DNA of 64,000 nt from Pempheris klunzingeri (GCF_042242105.1 NC_092014.1:11784374-11848373), one strand, 5' to 3'; numbered from the stretch's first letter, positions 1 to 10,935 are shown. Notes: generated by a model from the sequence alone, not told the origin. Numbers and translations: made by a program.

Positions 1-351
1 AACAAGTTTTCATGGTGAAAAAAATGTCAACATCCAAAGGAAATCAAACCAGTCCTGTAAAAACCTTCTCTGCTGTCCATTTGTATCAGAGCCTGACAGA
101 TTTTTAGGTTAATGCCAATAGCAATATATGCAATAATTAGGCATCTTACATTTTTTAACATTAAAAGTCAATTTTGAAAGGTTTGCTCAAATTTTCTGTG
201 ACATTTGGCACGTTAATGGATGTACTCTGTGTCCTACAGTGACTTTGAATGAGCTTTGAGAGTTGAGCTAACTCAAGTTTGCATTTTCTGAACCCCCTCA
301 CTTCTCTCTGTCTGTCCCTCTTGCCTTAACTGTGTGCCCACTGTCTTCCAG

Positions 352-493
352 GTGCCTCATTAAGTGGTTGGAGGTGAGGAAAGTGTGCCCGCTGTGCAAC
401 ATGCCCGTCTTGCAGCTCGCCCAGCAGGCTGGCAACACAGATCCCGCTGTGCCAATACAGCAGCCTCTGCCTGGGATCGAGAACCTGGTGTAG
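352..493 (+). CDS. rnf24: RING finger protein 24, last coding exon (partial gene)
   Basis: This is the 3' coding exon of a membrane-anchored RING-H2 E3 ubiquitin ligase of the RNF24/RNF122 group; earlier exons lie upstream of the window. The exon opens after a pyrimidine-rich tract ending in CAG and stops at TAG 491-493. It encodes about 46 residues: the second half of the RING ([18 protein letters not shown], with the last zinc-ligand pair CPLC) and a short tail ending PLPGIENLV. From memory, human RNF24 has nearly the same stretch ([21 protein letters not shown]) and ends PLPGAENIV, while RNF122 differs after the RING, so rnf24 is favoured. Family members sit in Golgi/endosomal membranes through an N-terminal segment that is not visible here. 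Confidence in the family is high; in the paralog, good. Confidence 0.9.
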
Positions 494-1151
494 CGGACTC
501 AGACCATCTCTTACAGTCACACATCCCATCACTCATGCTCTCACCTGTACAGGTACACTTTGGTATGAGTCTGTGGACAGAAACTGGAGTTACTGCACAG
601 ATGCAAAAACACAAAAACTGAGAATCTGCAGCCATCCTCTCTTCTCCTAGCGTTGCATTGGTTCACTAAAGGATTTCCTGATATCAGTTCTGACAGTTCT
701 GATGATCAACTGTTTTTCTTTTTTTTTCTTTTCGCGGACAATGAAGAAGAGTTAATATAGAAGAAGTTTCCTCCTTGGCCAAAATGTGGTCGATAACTTT
801 TTCACAACCAAAGCACTTTTTCTGTGGACACCAGCTAAAGACCAGGAGAAAAAAAAACACAAAAAGCCAAGAACTACAATACACTAAAATATAAATAGTT
901 TTTTTTTTTTTTAACAAGCACTTTATGAGAAGTCAAACCTTAATTGCTTGTGATCGTAGTAGCAAGGTCATGTTTTATATTTTATCATTAACTATTATTT
1001 CTATGTACAGTACAAAGCCACATGGATTTTCATTTTCAATTAGTTGACTTTGATTTTTAAACGAAAAAGTATCTCAAAGGGACAACAATACCTACGTCGG
1101 TAGATGTCAGGAAATTTGGACAATGCTTTGTGTTTTGATTGCGCGCGCACC

Positions 1152-1169
1152 CACACACACACACACACA
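1152..1169. repeat. (CA)n microsatellite
   Basis: Short CA tract with an interrupted continuation to about 1184, inside the rnf24 3' UTR. Confidence 0.85.
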
Positions 1170-2248
1170 GACAGACGCACACACGATAAATTAAGCTCAA
1201 AGCAACCTCGAGACTTTATGTCTGACTAAATGTGAAAAGTCTGAATGTGTTGAAACCCTGAATTTTTCACACCAGGCCTACAGAATTTGTTCCCTCATCA
1301 CCTGTTTGTCATTCATTAAAATGTGATTGTTGTTATTATCCTTTCTTTATCATTCTGTCAGTACAGGAAGGTGATATAGTGAACAAATTATATTTTTAGT
1401 TCAATATCAAAGGATGTTACCAGGTAACAGCCTTTTATATACAAGTGCAGGCTACATACTGTGACCACAGGCACCGCCCATGATTTTTCTTTATCAAAAA
1501 AAAACAATTCAGGACCTCTCCAACAGAAGATCAGAGTTTCAAAATTAACTACTTCAACTACTGTGATGATCTAAACCAGTATTAGTGTGTATAACCTGGT
1601 GCTTTATCTACAAACCTGTTTATTACAGAACAAACACCAGTGCGGAGGCAATATTAGACAAAAATCTCTAAAATGTAACGTAAAGGTTCCAGTTTTATTT
1701 TGCTCTGCTGCTGCATCATTTTGTTGAGCTGTGTGAATGTTACAGTGGCTTTCTTCATATTAAGACACGAAACAAAACTACAAATGTCGAAGCGTTACGT
1801 TGATTCATCTCAAACTAGCATTACATATCCGCCAAGCAACCAATCAATGATTCAATGTAGGAAGAGGCCAGGATGAAGCAGGCTTTTGCCGTCTGTGCTG
1901 TTCAGCTCCTCCTTAAAATGTGCTGCATATACAGTTGCCGTTATTTTGCTTCTACCCCAATAGATTATTTGTATTTATTTTTTTTTTTAGATTTATTATA
2001 ATTTCTTGGTACAGCTGCATAAAGTGAACGAGTTAGCGGATTGACACCGGCATCAGAATTACTGCCCTCAGCATATCATCACCATGTGTTTTGGCATATG
2101 TTTTTGGATACACACTACTTTGTAAAACACAAACACACACACACACAAGTACACGGGTTGGGGCCTGAGCTGCCCCCCCCCACCTCGCCCCACTAGGGCT
2201 GTTAGAAAGTCGGTGGTCAGCAGGTTGTAATGAAGCAGCGTTTTCATT

Positions 2249-2251
<3 letters not shown>

Positions 2252-2284
<33 letters not shown>
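2252..2284. repeat. (AC)n microsatellite
   Basis: About 16 uninterrupted AC units in the rnf24 3' UTR; likely length-polymorphic. Confidence 0.95.
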
Positions 2285-2288
<4 letters not shown>

Positions 2289-5008
2289 TACAGGGTAGTT
2301 CTGCTCTTTGGCTGCAGTATTCTGGTGCTTTCGCCCCTCTCCCTCTTTCTGTACGGTACAGGGTGCTTTTTGTTTTGTGCCACATATACAGTAACTCTAA
2401 GCCCCGTCGGCCTTTGTGGTCTTTTTTTTTTTTTTGTCCTCATCCCTTGTTAGCTGCATTTGGTGAATGTGTTGTGAGTAAATGTGCTGACCTAAAAAGG
2501 GTGGCTTCAAAAAAGGAAAAAAGCTGTGCTTCAGAGTAATGGACCTAAGATAAGCTATCTTTCACCTGTGATGTGTATTGTCAAATGAAAATCATACACA
2601 ATTGTTAAAGGGGCAATCGGTGATTCAAGTGGGGGGAAAAAAGAGTAGTCCCACTATAAGAACATGAAACTAAAGAATGGCACCTGCTATCAGGCCGAAC
2701 AAGATGAAATACATTAGACAAGGTGCTGTTGAAGGCTTGTTTAGATGTCTTATGTTGCAAACATGACTGAAAATAGACAAAACAGCCTTAACAGGCTTAT
2801 ATTGTGATTTCTGATTGGTTTAGAAACTAAATCCAGTTTGTAACTAACTCAAAGTCAAATTCAAATGTGAATTTGTGAATATATTAAAAAAAAAACACAA
2901 AAATATTGATTGTGCCTTTAACACAACAATATCCCCAATTACACTTTATTCCCTAACACCAAAAAATGTCATGGATGGAGTTGCACAGCTCCCCAACACA
3001 CAAATGGTTTTAAAAAAGTGACAATGCACCTCACCTTCTGTGGCAGGAAAGCATTGTTTCTCTGCCCTCTGTGGTTTGAATGTTTCATCTCTGTTGAATG
3101 TCTGCCCACACCCCACAGGCGTGACCTTTGTGGTTGGGTCAGAGCGTGCAGTAAGGTGAAAATGTCAACTGTTAGAGGAGAGCAACAGCAGGATCTCTCT
3201 ATCCCATGTGGAGCTCTTTAATCAGTTGTTTTATGCCCTTAGCGAGGTCCAGTCCTCTGATATTCATGCAGCTCTACGCCACCACTAATGAGAAACTATT
3301 AACATTTTAAAGCAACTTAAGTTCTAAATCTAAATTAAAAAAAAGTATTCAGTCAAAGAAATATATTGTCCACATCAGCCCTGCTTGATCAAAAACTCAA
3401 CAAACAAAACTGGCCATGGCTGTGCTAATTAAAATAACACAACCTCTTCTCTCTGCAGTAGATTAATGATTTACTTTATGATCAGAGAATCGTTTTGATC
3501 GCTGGGCCTGTTAGCGAAGAGGTTATGGCTTCATGTTGAAGAAAACAAGCATCATCCTCAGTCCGCTGTGTGATGTACTGTGCTCGGTACCTTTATGCTT
3601 CTTAGGATTTGGTCATTAAGAGGATGTGACTGTCTCATTAAACTTTATCTCGCTGCGAATGTTACAGTATGAGAATCAACATTCTTCATGCTGTCCTCCC
3701 CAAAATGTCACTGTATAAACTATACATCGAGTATTTCTGCCACTGTCCCTGAAGACGGCATATTTCCTAGCTCAGTGCTAATAACACAAGTCTTAAAGCT
3801 TCGTTCCTGCTAACGGCGTCGTCTTGGAATGTAAGGTTCACGAGAGACAGAAGAAGAATATGAAGAGATTTAATGTGAAGGCATGCTATTTTGCATAGTC
3901 AAGTTGCCACTGATATATATCACCATTGTTAATTGTATGTAGAGAGTAGTATCATTAGTGGTGTATTTATACATAAGGTGCACAAAAAAATGCTCCTTCA
4001 TGTAAACTAAATGGCAGCTGAGCACTTCCTGCCATTTGGCCATCTTAAGTGTTGTGTTTGATTGTAAACACTTTAAGCCTTTCCACCTAAACTTCCCCGT
4101 TTCCTTCCCATGTGCCGTCCTGATCCCACTGAAAACAAAGTGCCAACCCAAAACGAACGATAATCAAAGTCCCAGCCAACGTGAAGGAGGGTTCTGCATT
4201 TTGAAAAGAGAGAGAAAAAGGTAGGCGAGTGTCAGATTATGGCCAAACTGAAAGGAAACTGAGCCAGCCATGAATACAGTATTAAATGGCTCCCTGCCAC
4301 TGAAATCACCATTGACGTCAGTGCTGCTACTGAGATAACTCCATCATAAAGAGACAAGACACAGTCAGATGAAATCTGACAGTCAGGATCAGCGCCTCGT
4401 TGCAGAAATATACAAGGTGAAAGTGTCTGAATGATTCACATGGTTGTCCGTTCAAGGCACGATGTTTGATGGCAGACGTGCTCTCTCAGAATATGACAAA
4501 ACTTATAAAAAATATATATAAACAGAAAATCGTGGTACACACATCCTCTATAGATTTCCTTGGTTGGTTTTGACGACCAGACCATTGAGGACTTTTAATC
4601 TCTATCACTGCCTCCCTAAAGTGAACTTTCTTCCTGTTGGTGTATGGTGTGTTATTTATTCCTCTAAAGCTCTTCTAGTGCCCCTCCAACTCACGAATAA
4701 CGCCCCTCTTTGTCCCAACAAACCCTCCCACCTTTACCAGCGTACCTGAGCACCCTCCCCCTGACCCACGCACCCTTTTTTGTTAACACTGATTATGTTT
4801 GTGAACTCTCACAGACATTGTTTGTAAAACTAAGAATTCTGCAGCAGAATATTTTTGGAGACAATTGCTGTACAGTATTTGTAAGCTCTATTTTTGTATA
4901 TTGCTATTTTGGAGAAAATAATATGCATTTTTTTTTCTTTTCTTGTTTTTGCTAATTTCATGTTTATTCATTTTAAGAAAATGTTGCATGTGACTGACTT
5001 GAACTGTA

Positions 5009-5014
5009 AATAAA
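5009..5014 (+). terminator. Polyadenylation signal AATAAA, rnf24
   Basis: Canonical hexamer 4.5 kb after the rnf24 stop, followed by a GTGTGTGAG element at about +20, which resembles the usual GT-rich downstream element. Confidence 0.55.
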
Positions 5015-5430
5015 ATTTCCAAGTTTTGGAATGTGTGTGAGTTTTTTCCTTGCATGCATTGTCAAAATGCTGCAACCTTATAGTTCTATCTCAACAGGTT
5101 ACACCAATGAATGGTTGTACAGATTTACTTGTGCACTGATCACAAATAAAGACTTATGAATATCTTTGGCTGACCAGGGACATATTTAAAGACTATATAA
5201 TAGCACCACCTTGTGGTCAAACATCACCATGACTATCTGATGACTTTTCACATTTTCCTCATGGAGGTAAAATGATATATACTGAATATGATCCTTAGAG
5301 AGGCTGAAGTTGGATCACCTCTTTAAAGGGAGATTTGACCCTCAGTAATATTTAATGACCTGAGGTTGATGAGTGGTAGTTTATCTGCTGTTCATTGGCA
5401 GAGCAACATCTCAATGCTCAGGCACTTATT

Positions 5431-6886
5431 TTAACCCTCTATGGTACACATTTTGATGCCAGTTAGAAAAAAAATCTTTGGAGTGTTTTTCTGTCTTAAA
5501 ATAGACCAAATAAACATAATCTAAAGAAATGTGAAAGAAAGAAATTTTATTTTTTGGAAGTTTTGGGGGTTCGTTGCCTGTAGGCAACATTGTACCATAA
5601 TGGTGCATAAGTGAAAAAGAATGATTTTTTTTTTTCAATTTGAAGATAATTTATTTCATAAACGTGTAAAATATTCAATTGCTTCAACAGATTACAATAC
5701 ATGTCATTTTAAATGTAAAAGCATTATAAAAGGAACTCTTTTAAAGGGTTTCTTGTCTGAATGTTGCCTGTAGGCAACATTGTACCATTGTGGAACAACC
5801 CATTGAAATGAATGACTCCAAGAGTCCAAGCGTAATTCTTTGAACTTTACACAAACCACTTCATCAAAACAAAGATCATAACCATTTGCAAAACAAGAAA
5901 CTAGTGTCAAATTCCAGTGTTTGATCATCACTGCTTCATTTCAATGCATGTTTCCTTCCTGACATGCGTTGCCATCATTTGTGGTGTTGCTGCTCAGTGC
6001 TGATGGAACTCCATGAAGCAGTTTTTTTTCAGTGTGTGTTTTCAGGAGAAGCACAGCTAGGTGACACACTTTGTGCACTGCACTTTCACTGCACCGGCCC
6101 TTTTTCTCCACCCAAATAGGCCAGTGGTCACTGTAATAGTAGACTCTTAGTAATAGCCTGAACTTTATTCCTTAGGAGTTGAGCAAAAGTCAACTGGACT
6201 TGTTGAAGGTACTTGAAGACGTTTAGCCTCCCATCCAAGAGGCTTCTTCAGATTTGGATGGGAGGCGAAACGTCTTCAAGTACCTTCAACAAGTCCAGCT
6301 GACTTTTGCTCAACTCCTAAGGAATAACTATGACCTATGACCTTCACAGACATAGCCTGAATTTTACTTTACTGCAACCAACATCAAATTTATCTTTTGT
6401 ATTTGTAATTGTAAAGATAAAAAACAAATTATGATGAATGGTATGTTTTTGAACAAAATTTCATGCTGCCATGGTGATTCCATAGTGGCTCACTGTTGCC
6501 TCAAGGCAACATATGCAATTTTCCATAATGGTACGCTGTTGCCTCAGGGCAAGTTGCATTTTAACAAGTTTCCATTATTTAATTAGCAAATAAATTGCAT
6601 TAAACTATTAAAAATTAAGGTTTACTCACCTATTAGTGTGAATATATTTTTTTCCAGATGGAAAAGGGCCAGGAAATTATGTTTCCAGACCCTTTTTGTG
6701 GAGCAAAAAAGGGTTTCAATATGGCCTCCTGAAAGACATGTGACAAATTAAAGCATTGTTATTGGTTCCCTATAGTCTTCCCTCTTTTTTAAAGTATTGC
6801 ATCATTCAAAGGGATGTATTTTGAAGATGTGACAGGCCAAAAATGGGTTTGTTGCCTGAGGGCAACACGGTACCATAGAGGTTTAA
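5431..6886. mobile_element. Non-autonomous piggyBac-like DNA transposon (TTAA-flanked)
   Basis: Both edges carry TTAA (5431-5434 and 6883-6886). The left terminus reads CCCTCTATGGTAC and the right, reverse-complemented, reads ACCTCTATGGTAC: inverted ends of 13 bp with one mismatch. TTAA target duplication with C-rich ends is the hallmark of the piggyBac superfamily. Between them lie five near-palindromes of the form GTTGCC-N4-GGCAAC at about 5573, 5763, 6495, 6538 (incomplete) and 6851, several followed by GTACCAT, perhaps transposase-binding repeats. No transposase-sized reading frame exists in the 1.4 kb, so the element is non-autonomous or deleted. A second, fold-back insertion sits inside it at about 6154-6365. 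Confidence 0.8.
6167..6325. repeat. Fold-back inverted repeat (71-bp arms) inserted in the piggyBac-like element
   Basis: Arms 6167-6237 and 6255-6325 are near-perfect reverse complements, separated by a 17-base loop, so the single strand would form a long hairpin. Imperfect 13-15 bp direct repeats (TAGCCTGAAC/TTTTA-like) flank it at about 6154 and 6353, consistent with a target-site duplication of a younger insertion. The minus-strand reading across the left arm and loop contains CTGAAGA, a GCCTC/GAGGC stem and then TAAAC, close to a hammerhead ribozyme core (CUGANGA, stem, GAAAC). Such motifs are known in Penelope-type retroelements, so a Penelope-derived origin is possible but unproven. 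Confidence 0.7.
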
Positions 6887-7785
6887 AAGACAGATTCTTT
6901 TATGTTTTTTTAAATGATCAAAATTGATACAGCAGGGCCAAATATCATCTCCCGAACTCCTCACACATTGTTCGTAAGTGTCGAAACTTGGCGCCTACAT
7001 CACCCACAATGCAACCGGGCCCCTGACAATTTAGTCAGACATACAGGTGTGCTATGTTGGCAGCCTCGAACAGCGATGAGGAGCCGCTGAGGAGCAGCGG
7101 AGGTCGGGTGAGATCCCTCAGAAGTTTTTTTAAAGACGTTTTTTTATTTTGACGTCTTGAACGACGTGGACACATGCTAACATGCTAACATGAGGTAAAC
7201 GGCCTGTCAAGTTTCTGTTTTTACGTGCTTATGTAGATGGACCTTAAATGTCGCCACGTTCACGCCCTGGTTCTTGTGACTGATGAGCCTCACGTGACTG
7301 ACATGTGACCTCAGTGACCCTTAGAGTTCAGCTCAGTTTTAAACTCGTGTTATTTTACTTTTATTTGACTGTTTTTGTTCAGTGGTGTGTTGTCATCCTG
7401 TGTTTTTGTGTCACTGCTGCACAGCCAGTGTAACCATCCTGTAGAGACACACAAAGGGACTGATGGGAGATGAGGAACCAATCAGTTAGTTTAGTTTAGT
7501 TTAATGGTCGTGTTTGAGATCAGATATAAACCAGCATAGCCATTATTGAACCCATGAAACTGTCCTTTTACAATGATCTAATAGATACACCACAGTGATT
7601 CAGCTTTCAGGTGAAATTTCAGGATGAACCTAAAATGCATTCTAACCTTTCCAGGTGAACTTAATGTGACCTTCTCTAAACTTTTTAATGCACATGTCCA
7701 ACTGTTCAGTGTTTCAGTACTTTTTGCACAAGTTGCTGTTCTCTAACAAGAAGCTTAACAGCAAAATTCACAACAGGTTTGATCC
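6887..7785. other. Spacer, no gene recognised
   Basis: Nothing with clear coding support. A short exon-like frame at 7054-7107 (MLAASNSDEEPLRSSGGR) followed by a GTGAGA donor-like site is discussed in the findings. The remainder is AT-rich spacer. Confidence 0.5.
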
Positions 7786-8278
7786 ATGAATCGACCAATA
7801 CATTTCCTGCTTCAGTTAGAATTGGTATTTAAACAGTCCTCCTCATCATGCTGTTCACATTCTGACATCATGAGACCAAGACGACACCTAACAATTGATC
7901 AGCAGCACCTCAACACTGCGAGGCTTCAAACAGGAAGTCCTCAGACGGAGGTGTTCACTGAGCTTAGAGGGTCACAGGGTGTCATCAGGAGGTTGTAACA
8001 GTGATACAGAGACTGGAAGAGTCACAGAAAGGAGAGGAGTGGACGTCCTTTGGCCACATCCCAATTTATTGAGACACCGAAAATGTTTTGTTGTGGTATA
8101 CCTACCACTGTTAGATTTTCTTCAAATAAATTGTTTAAGATGAATGAAATTACCATTGCATGCTTCTACTTAAATGCCCTACTTTCATGATATAATATCA
8201 CTGTAGCATTCACTTTTTACATTTTCCATATATTTCACCTGAAAGTTGAATATCCCTAACTTTTTGTGAGTAGTGTAT
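7786..8278 (+). mobile_element. Tc1/mariner-like transposon remnant
   Basis: Around 7868-8070 the plus strand reads, with one frame change, as the N-terminal DNA-binding region of a Tc1-type transposase: ARLQTGSPQTEVFTELRGSQGVIRRL and then, in another frame, a GRVTERR-like stretch, matching the family pattern of a helix-turn-helix followed by RRWRETGRVTDRPRSGRP. The catalytic DDE part is absent. Downstream AT-rich sequence ends in a CTTTTTGTGAGTAGTGTA block that looks like a Tc1-family terminus. The copy is internally deleted and frame-broken. Exact ends are uncertain. Confidence 0.6.
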
Positions 8279-9250
8279 GTGTGACTGACATTAAAGACAA
8301 AACACATACCATTAAAGGGCAACTTTGCCTAAAATGATAATGTTATGATAATGAAGCAGAGAGGCTCTATGTGGAAAATCAATACATATTCCAGAGTAAA
8401 TATGTGTTTAATTAGATAACCAGAAACTAATTTGACACACAGCAAACAACAGGAGTACTCATTGGTTTGGGGGACTCTGGTCAAAATGTCATTAAACCAC
8501 AAAAAAGGGCCTCCAGCAAATGTTTGGCTCAGGCTCATGGTTGGTTAATCTGAGCACTGTTAGCCTGTCATTGATCATTACAAACTTCTCTTCACGTGTA
8601 ACGTAGCCCAGGTTCATCTGTTCTGGGTGTGTGAGGATGCACGTACAGAGCAAATTGCTTTGTTTACATTCTATTTTTCTGAAATCAAGAACGGGTTTCG
8701 TCCTATGGCCACATTGTCTTTTGAGTAACAGAAAAACCAGTGTCTTAAACAGGAATCTTAAACCTTTCTTTCATTGTGGTTGAAGCCTGTTTTTTTTAAA
8801 AACAGTGTCACTTTGGCAAATGGTCTCAGTCTCAACACGTCATTTTGATGTATGCCGACACACCCAGGATACATTTAGGGTCATTAATCAGAACACTGTC
8901 TCACTGCCTGATTAACAAAAGAGACATTAGAAGAAACCACAATGTGGAAAATTTAGTTTTGTATTTACTGAGTGGGGATAAAATGTCAGAACATTTTACA
9001 GAGGATAACAGAGGATAACTTGTTTCCAGGCATATTATTAATATTTAAAAAAAACTTTTTTCATAAAGGTCCCTGATTACATGTAGAGTTTTGAAACAAA
9101 CCGTGACAATAAAAAGACACAAACTGAGATATTCTGAGTTCTTTCTAAACTTTTAACCATTTTAACACACTGAATCATCTAGATTTTCTAAACCTATCAA
9201 CACGAGTGCTTCCTAACATGACTGTTATATAACATAAATTACATTCTCTG
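8279..9250. other. Spacer, no gene recognised
   Basis: Roughly 1 kb of AT-rich sequence without a supported gene or recognisable repeat. Confidence 0.5.
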
Positions 9251-9252
9251 TG

Positions 9253-9258
9253 TTTAAT
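9253..9258 (-). terminator. Polyadenylation signal ATTAAA for the Thr/Ala/Gly-repeat gene
   Basis: Minus-strand ATTAAA about 40 bases after the stop codon; the commonest variant of AATAAA. No stronger signal lies closer. Confidence 0.4.
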
Positions 9259-9298
9259 AGAGTTTTGTAAAAAATAGATACATAAATAGACGACCAGG

Positions 9299-9862
9299 TT
9301 ACACGGTGAAGAGAAACTTGTAGAGAGCAACACTGAAGTGACACATGACCAGACTGCTTATATACACGATGCCGGCGTGTGCAGCAGCAGCAGTGCTGGT
9401 GGCAGTGCTGTTCGTGTTTGTCGAGTTTGTTGTGATCGCAGCCATCGTAGCTGCTGCAGTCGCGGTCGTAGCTCCTGCGGTCGTAGCTCCTGCGGCCGTG
9501 GCCCCTGCAGTCGTAGCTCCTGCGGTCGTAGCTCCTGCTGCCGTGGCCCCTGCAGTCGTAGCTCCTGCGGCCGTGGCCCCTGCAGTCGTAGCTCCTGCGG
9601 CCGTGGCCCCTGCAGTCGTAGCTCCTGCGGCCGTGGCCCCTGCAGTCGTAGCTCCTGCGGCCGTGGCTCCTGCAGTCGTAGCTGCGTCAGTTGTGTTTGC
9701 TGCGGCGGTTGCGTTTGTCTGAGCCTTTGCTGATGCTAATGAACAATACATAAAACCTCAGTGTAAGAGAGGACTGGACTCCTTTTCAAAAAGGTGCTGC
9801 AACAATAAAAACATGCTTTACTCACCGACGATCAGGAGTTGTATCAGAATTGTCAGCAGCAT
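9299..9862 (-). CDS. Unrecognised secreted or GPI-anchored Thr/Ala/Gly-repeat (mucin-like) protein
   Basis: I do not recognise this gene; its structure is inferred. Two coding exons (9862-9826 and 9729-9299) are joined by a 96-bp GT-AG intron with a frame-preserving phase-1 junction, giving 155 residues. Residues 1-16 (MLLTILIQLLIVGAKA) form a typical signal peptide with an AxA cleavage site. Then follow N-glycosylation sequons (NAT, NTT), a domain of GAT(T/A)A pentapeptides encoded by a 30-bp tandem repeat (ATTAGATAAG per unit), two more NST sequons and a hydrophobic C-terminus after AAAAHAG that could be a GPI-attachment signal. Upstream are a probable 5' UTR exon and a TATA box. The plan resembles CD52/CD24-type GPI mucins; the Ala/Thr richness recalls antifreeze glycoproteins, but those repeat AAT, not GATTA. 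Function is unknown. The plus-strand frames over the repeat are shadows. Confidence 0.6.
9465..9682. repeat. 30-bp GC-rich coding minisatellite
   Basis: About seven copies of a 30-bp unit (alternating GTCGTAGCTCCTGCG and GCCGTGGCCCCTGCA halves, so a 15-bp sub-period). Several consecutive copies are identical, implying recent unequal exchange or slippage. It encodes the GAT(T/A)A domain on the minus strand; as the unit is a multiple of three and has no stops, all copy-number changes keep the frame. Confidence 0.95.
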
Positions 9863-10005
9863 TTTAAATCTCTGTAAAAATCTAAAGGAAAAAAATTAAA
9901 ATTATTTTGTTAACGGATTAAAATTAAGTCTGTCAGAGATATCTAAAAAATGACTTTAAAAAAATAAAACTAAAATCTCCCTTGTTTTTGCACTTCTTTT
10001 ACTAA

Positions 10006-10098
10006 CACTTTATTTCTGCCCCTTTTCTATCTCCTCTTGCTGTAACAAGTAAATTTCCCTGGTGTGGGATAAATAAAGTCTCTCTTATCTTATCATAT
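10006..10098 (+). mobile_element. LINE 3'-end stub (L2/Rex1-like family, name uncertain)
   Basis: The segment CTGTAACAAGTAAATTTCCC ... GGGATAAATAAAGT followed by TCTTA repeats is the common fish non-LTR retrotransposon tail. The same family occurs in the opposite orientation at 53277-53420. Only the terminal ~90 bases are present, as expected for 5'-truncated insertions. Confidence 0.6.
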
Positions 10099-10166
10099 CT
10101 TATAATAAAACCAGTGAAGCTGTTTTGTTGAAAGAGATGAAAAGAGAGAAAAAGATTGTACTTACA

Positions 10167-10235
10167 AAACTTCTTAGAGCTGCCTTGAGTTCTTATCTCC
10201 GTCTTTAATTAGTTCACCCTCAGAGGTGCACCTTT
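10167..10235 (-). other. Probable 5' UTR exon of the Thr/Ala/Gly-repeat gene
   Basis: The minus strand has a good donor (GTAAGT, 10166-10161) ending an exon that would start about 30 bases below a TATA box. The matching acceptor is TTTCCTTTAG or TTTTTACAG just before the start codon near 9871-9884. The intron between them holds a LINE 3' stub (10006-10098). The exon is predicted only from signals. Confidence 0.4.
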
Positions 10236-10263
10236 AACTCGACCTTCTCCGTTTGTCACTGCC

Positions 10264-10269
10264 TTTATA
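10264..10269 (-). promoter_or_regulatory. TATA box of the Thr/Ala/Gly-repeat gene
   Basis: Minus-strand CCTTATAAAGGC, a textbook TATA context. Its position relative to the predicted 5' UTR exon fits a start site near 10235. TATA promoters suit tissue-specific, highly expressed genes. Confidence 0.5.
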
Positions 10270-10935
10270 AGGCCAACGACAGACGTGAAAAATGATGTGA
10301 AAGAAACCCAGCATTAAGCACGTCCGATGGATGATCATTCCTTCCACATCGGTCACCTCAGTGTGACAAATCGCCTTATTCATCCATGCATTTTAAAGGA
10401 AATACATATATGTGGACACGCCACATATTCTACTGCAGCTGGGAGGATTTACAAAGCAAACAGGCTGGTGACGAACTGATGGAGTTGACTTTCCATGAGA
10501 CACAAAGACAGCAGTGTGTATATGACCATTGTGACTTATTTGTGCATAGGCTCCTTAGGCAGTACTTAAATAATGACTGTGCCGTGTGAAGCGCCTGGAA
10601 TGAGAACAAAGGTGAGGAAGAGGCACGGTGTCTTTGTGTGTGCCACCCACTCTCCAAATTTACTCCATCTATTTTGGTGGAACGTACAGCACAGTGTTTT
10701 CGACTGAAACCCTGTCTTGTGATGCATTCATAAACATAGATGCCGCATTATAAAGCTATGCGTCACAATCGGTATCGCTGTCATGCTGTTTGAGGTTAGA
10801 GTAAAACCCCCGGAGACTATGCCAATGAAACAAAACATTATTATTCAGCTCCAGTGTCTCTGGTGCATTCATGTCCTTGTGTATTATGTTGAATCTCAGG
10901 CTAAATATAAAAGGGGCTAAAAAGGTCTAAAAATG

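Larger units (their letters stand above)
494..5030 (+). other. rnf24: rnf24 3' UTR (long)
   Basis: No gene-like reading frame is seen in this 4.5 kb. The stretch is AT-rich and ends at a canonical AATAAA (5009-5014) followed by a T-rich/GT-rich segment, so it is best read as the long 3' UTR of rnf24. A second AATAAA at 5145-5150 could serve as an alternative site. It holds CA microsatellites near 1152-1169 and 2252-2284. The assignment is inferred from strand, signals and absence of another gene; transcript data would settle it. Confidence 0.6.

Noticed and set aside
9338-9733. Plus-strand frames over the minisatellite (Cys/Gly/Arg/Ser-rich and Val/Ala/Pro-rich proteins)
   Set aside because: They exist only because the 30-bp repeat has no stops. 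They lack a signal peptide, splice sites or promoter in order, while the minus strand has all of these.
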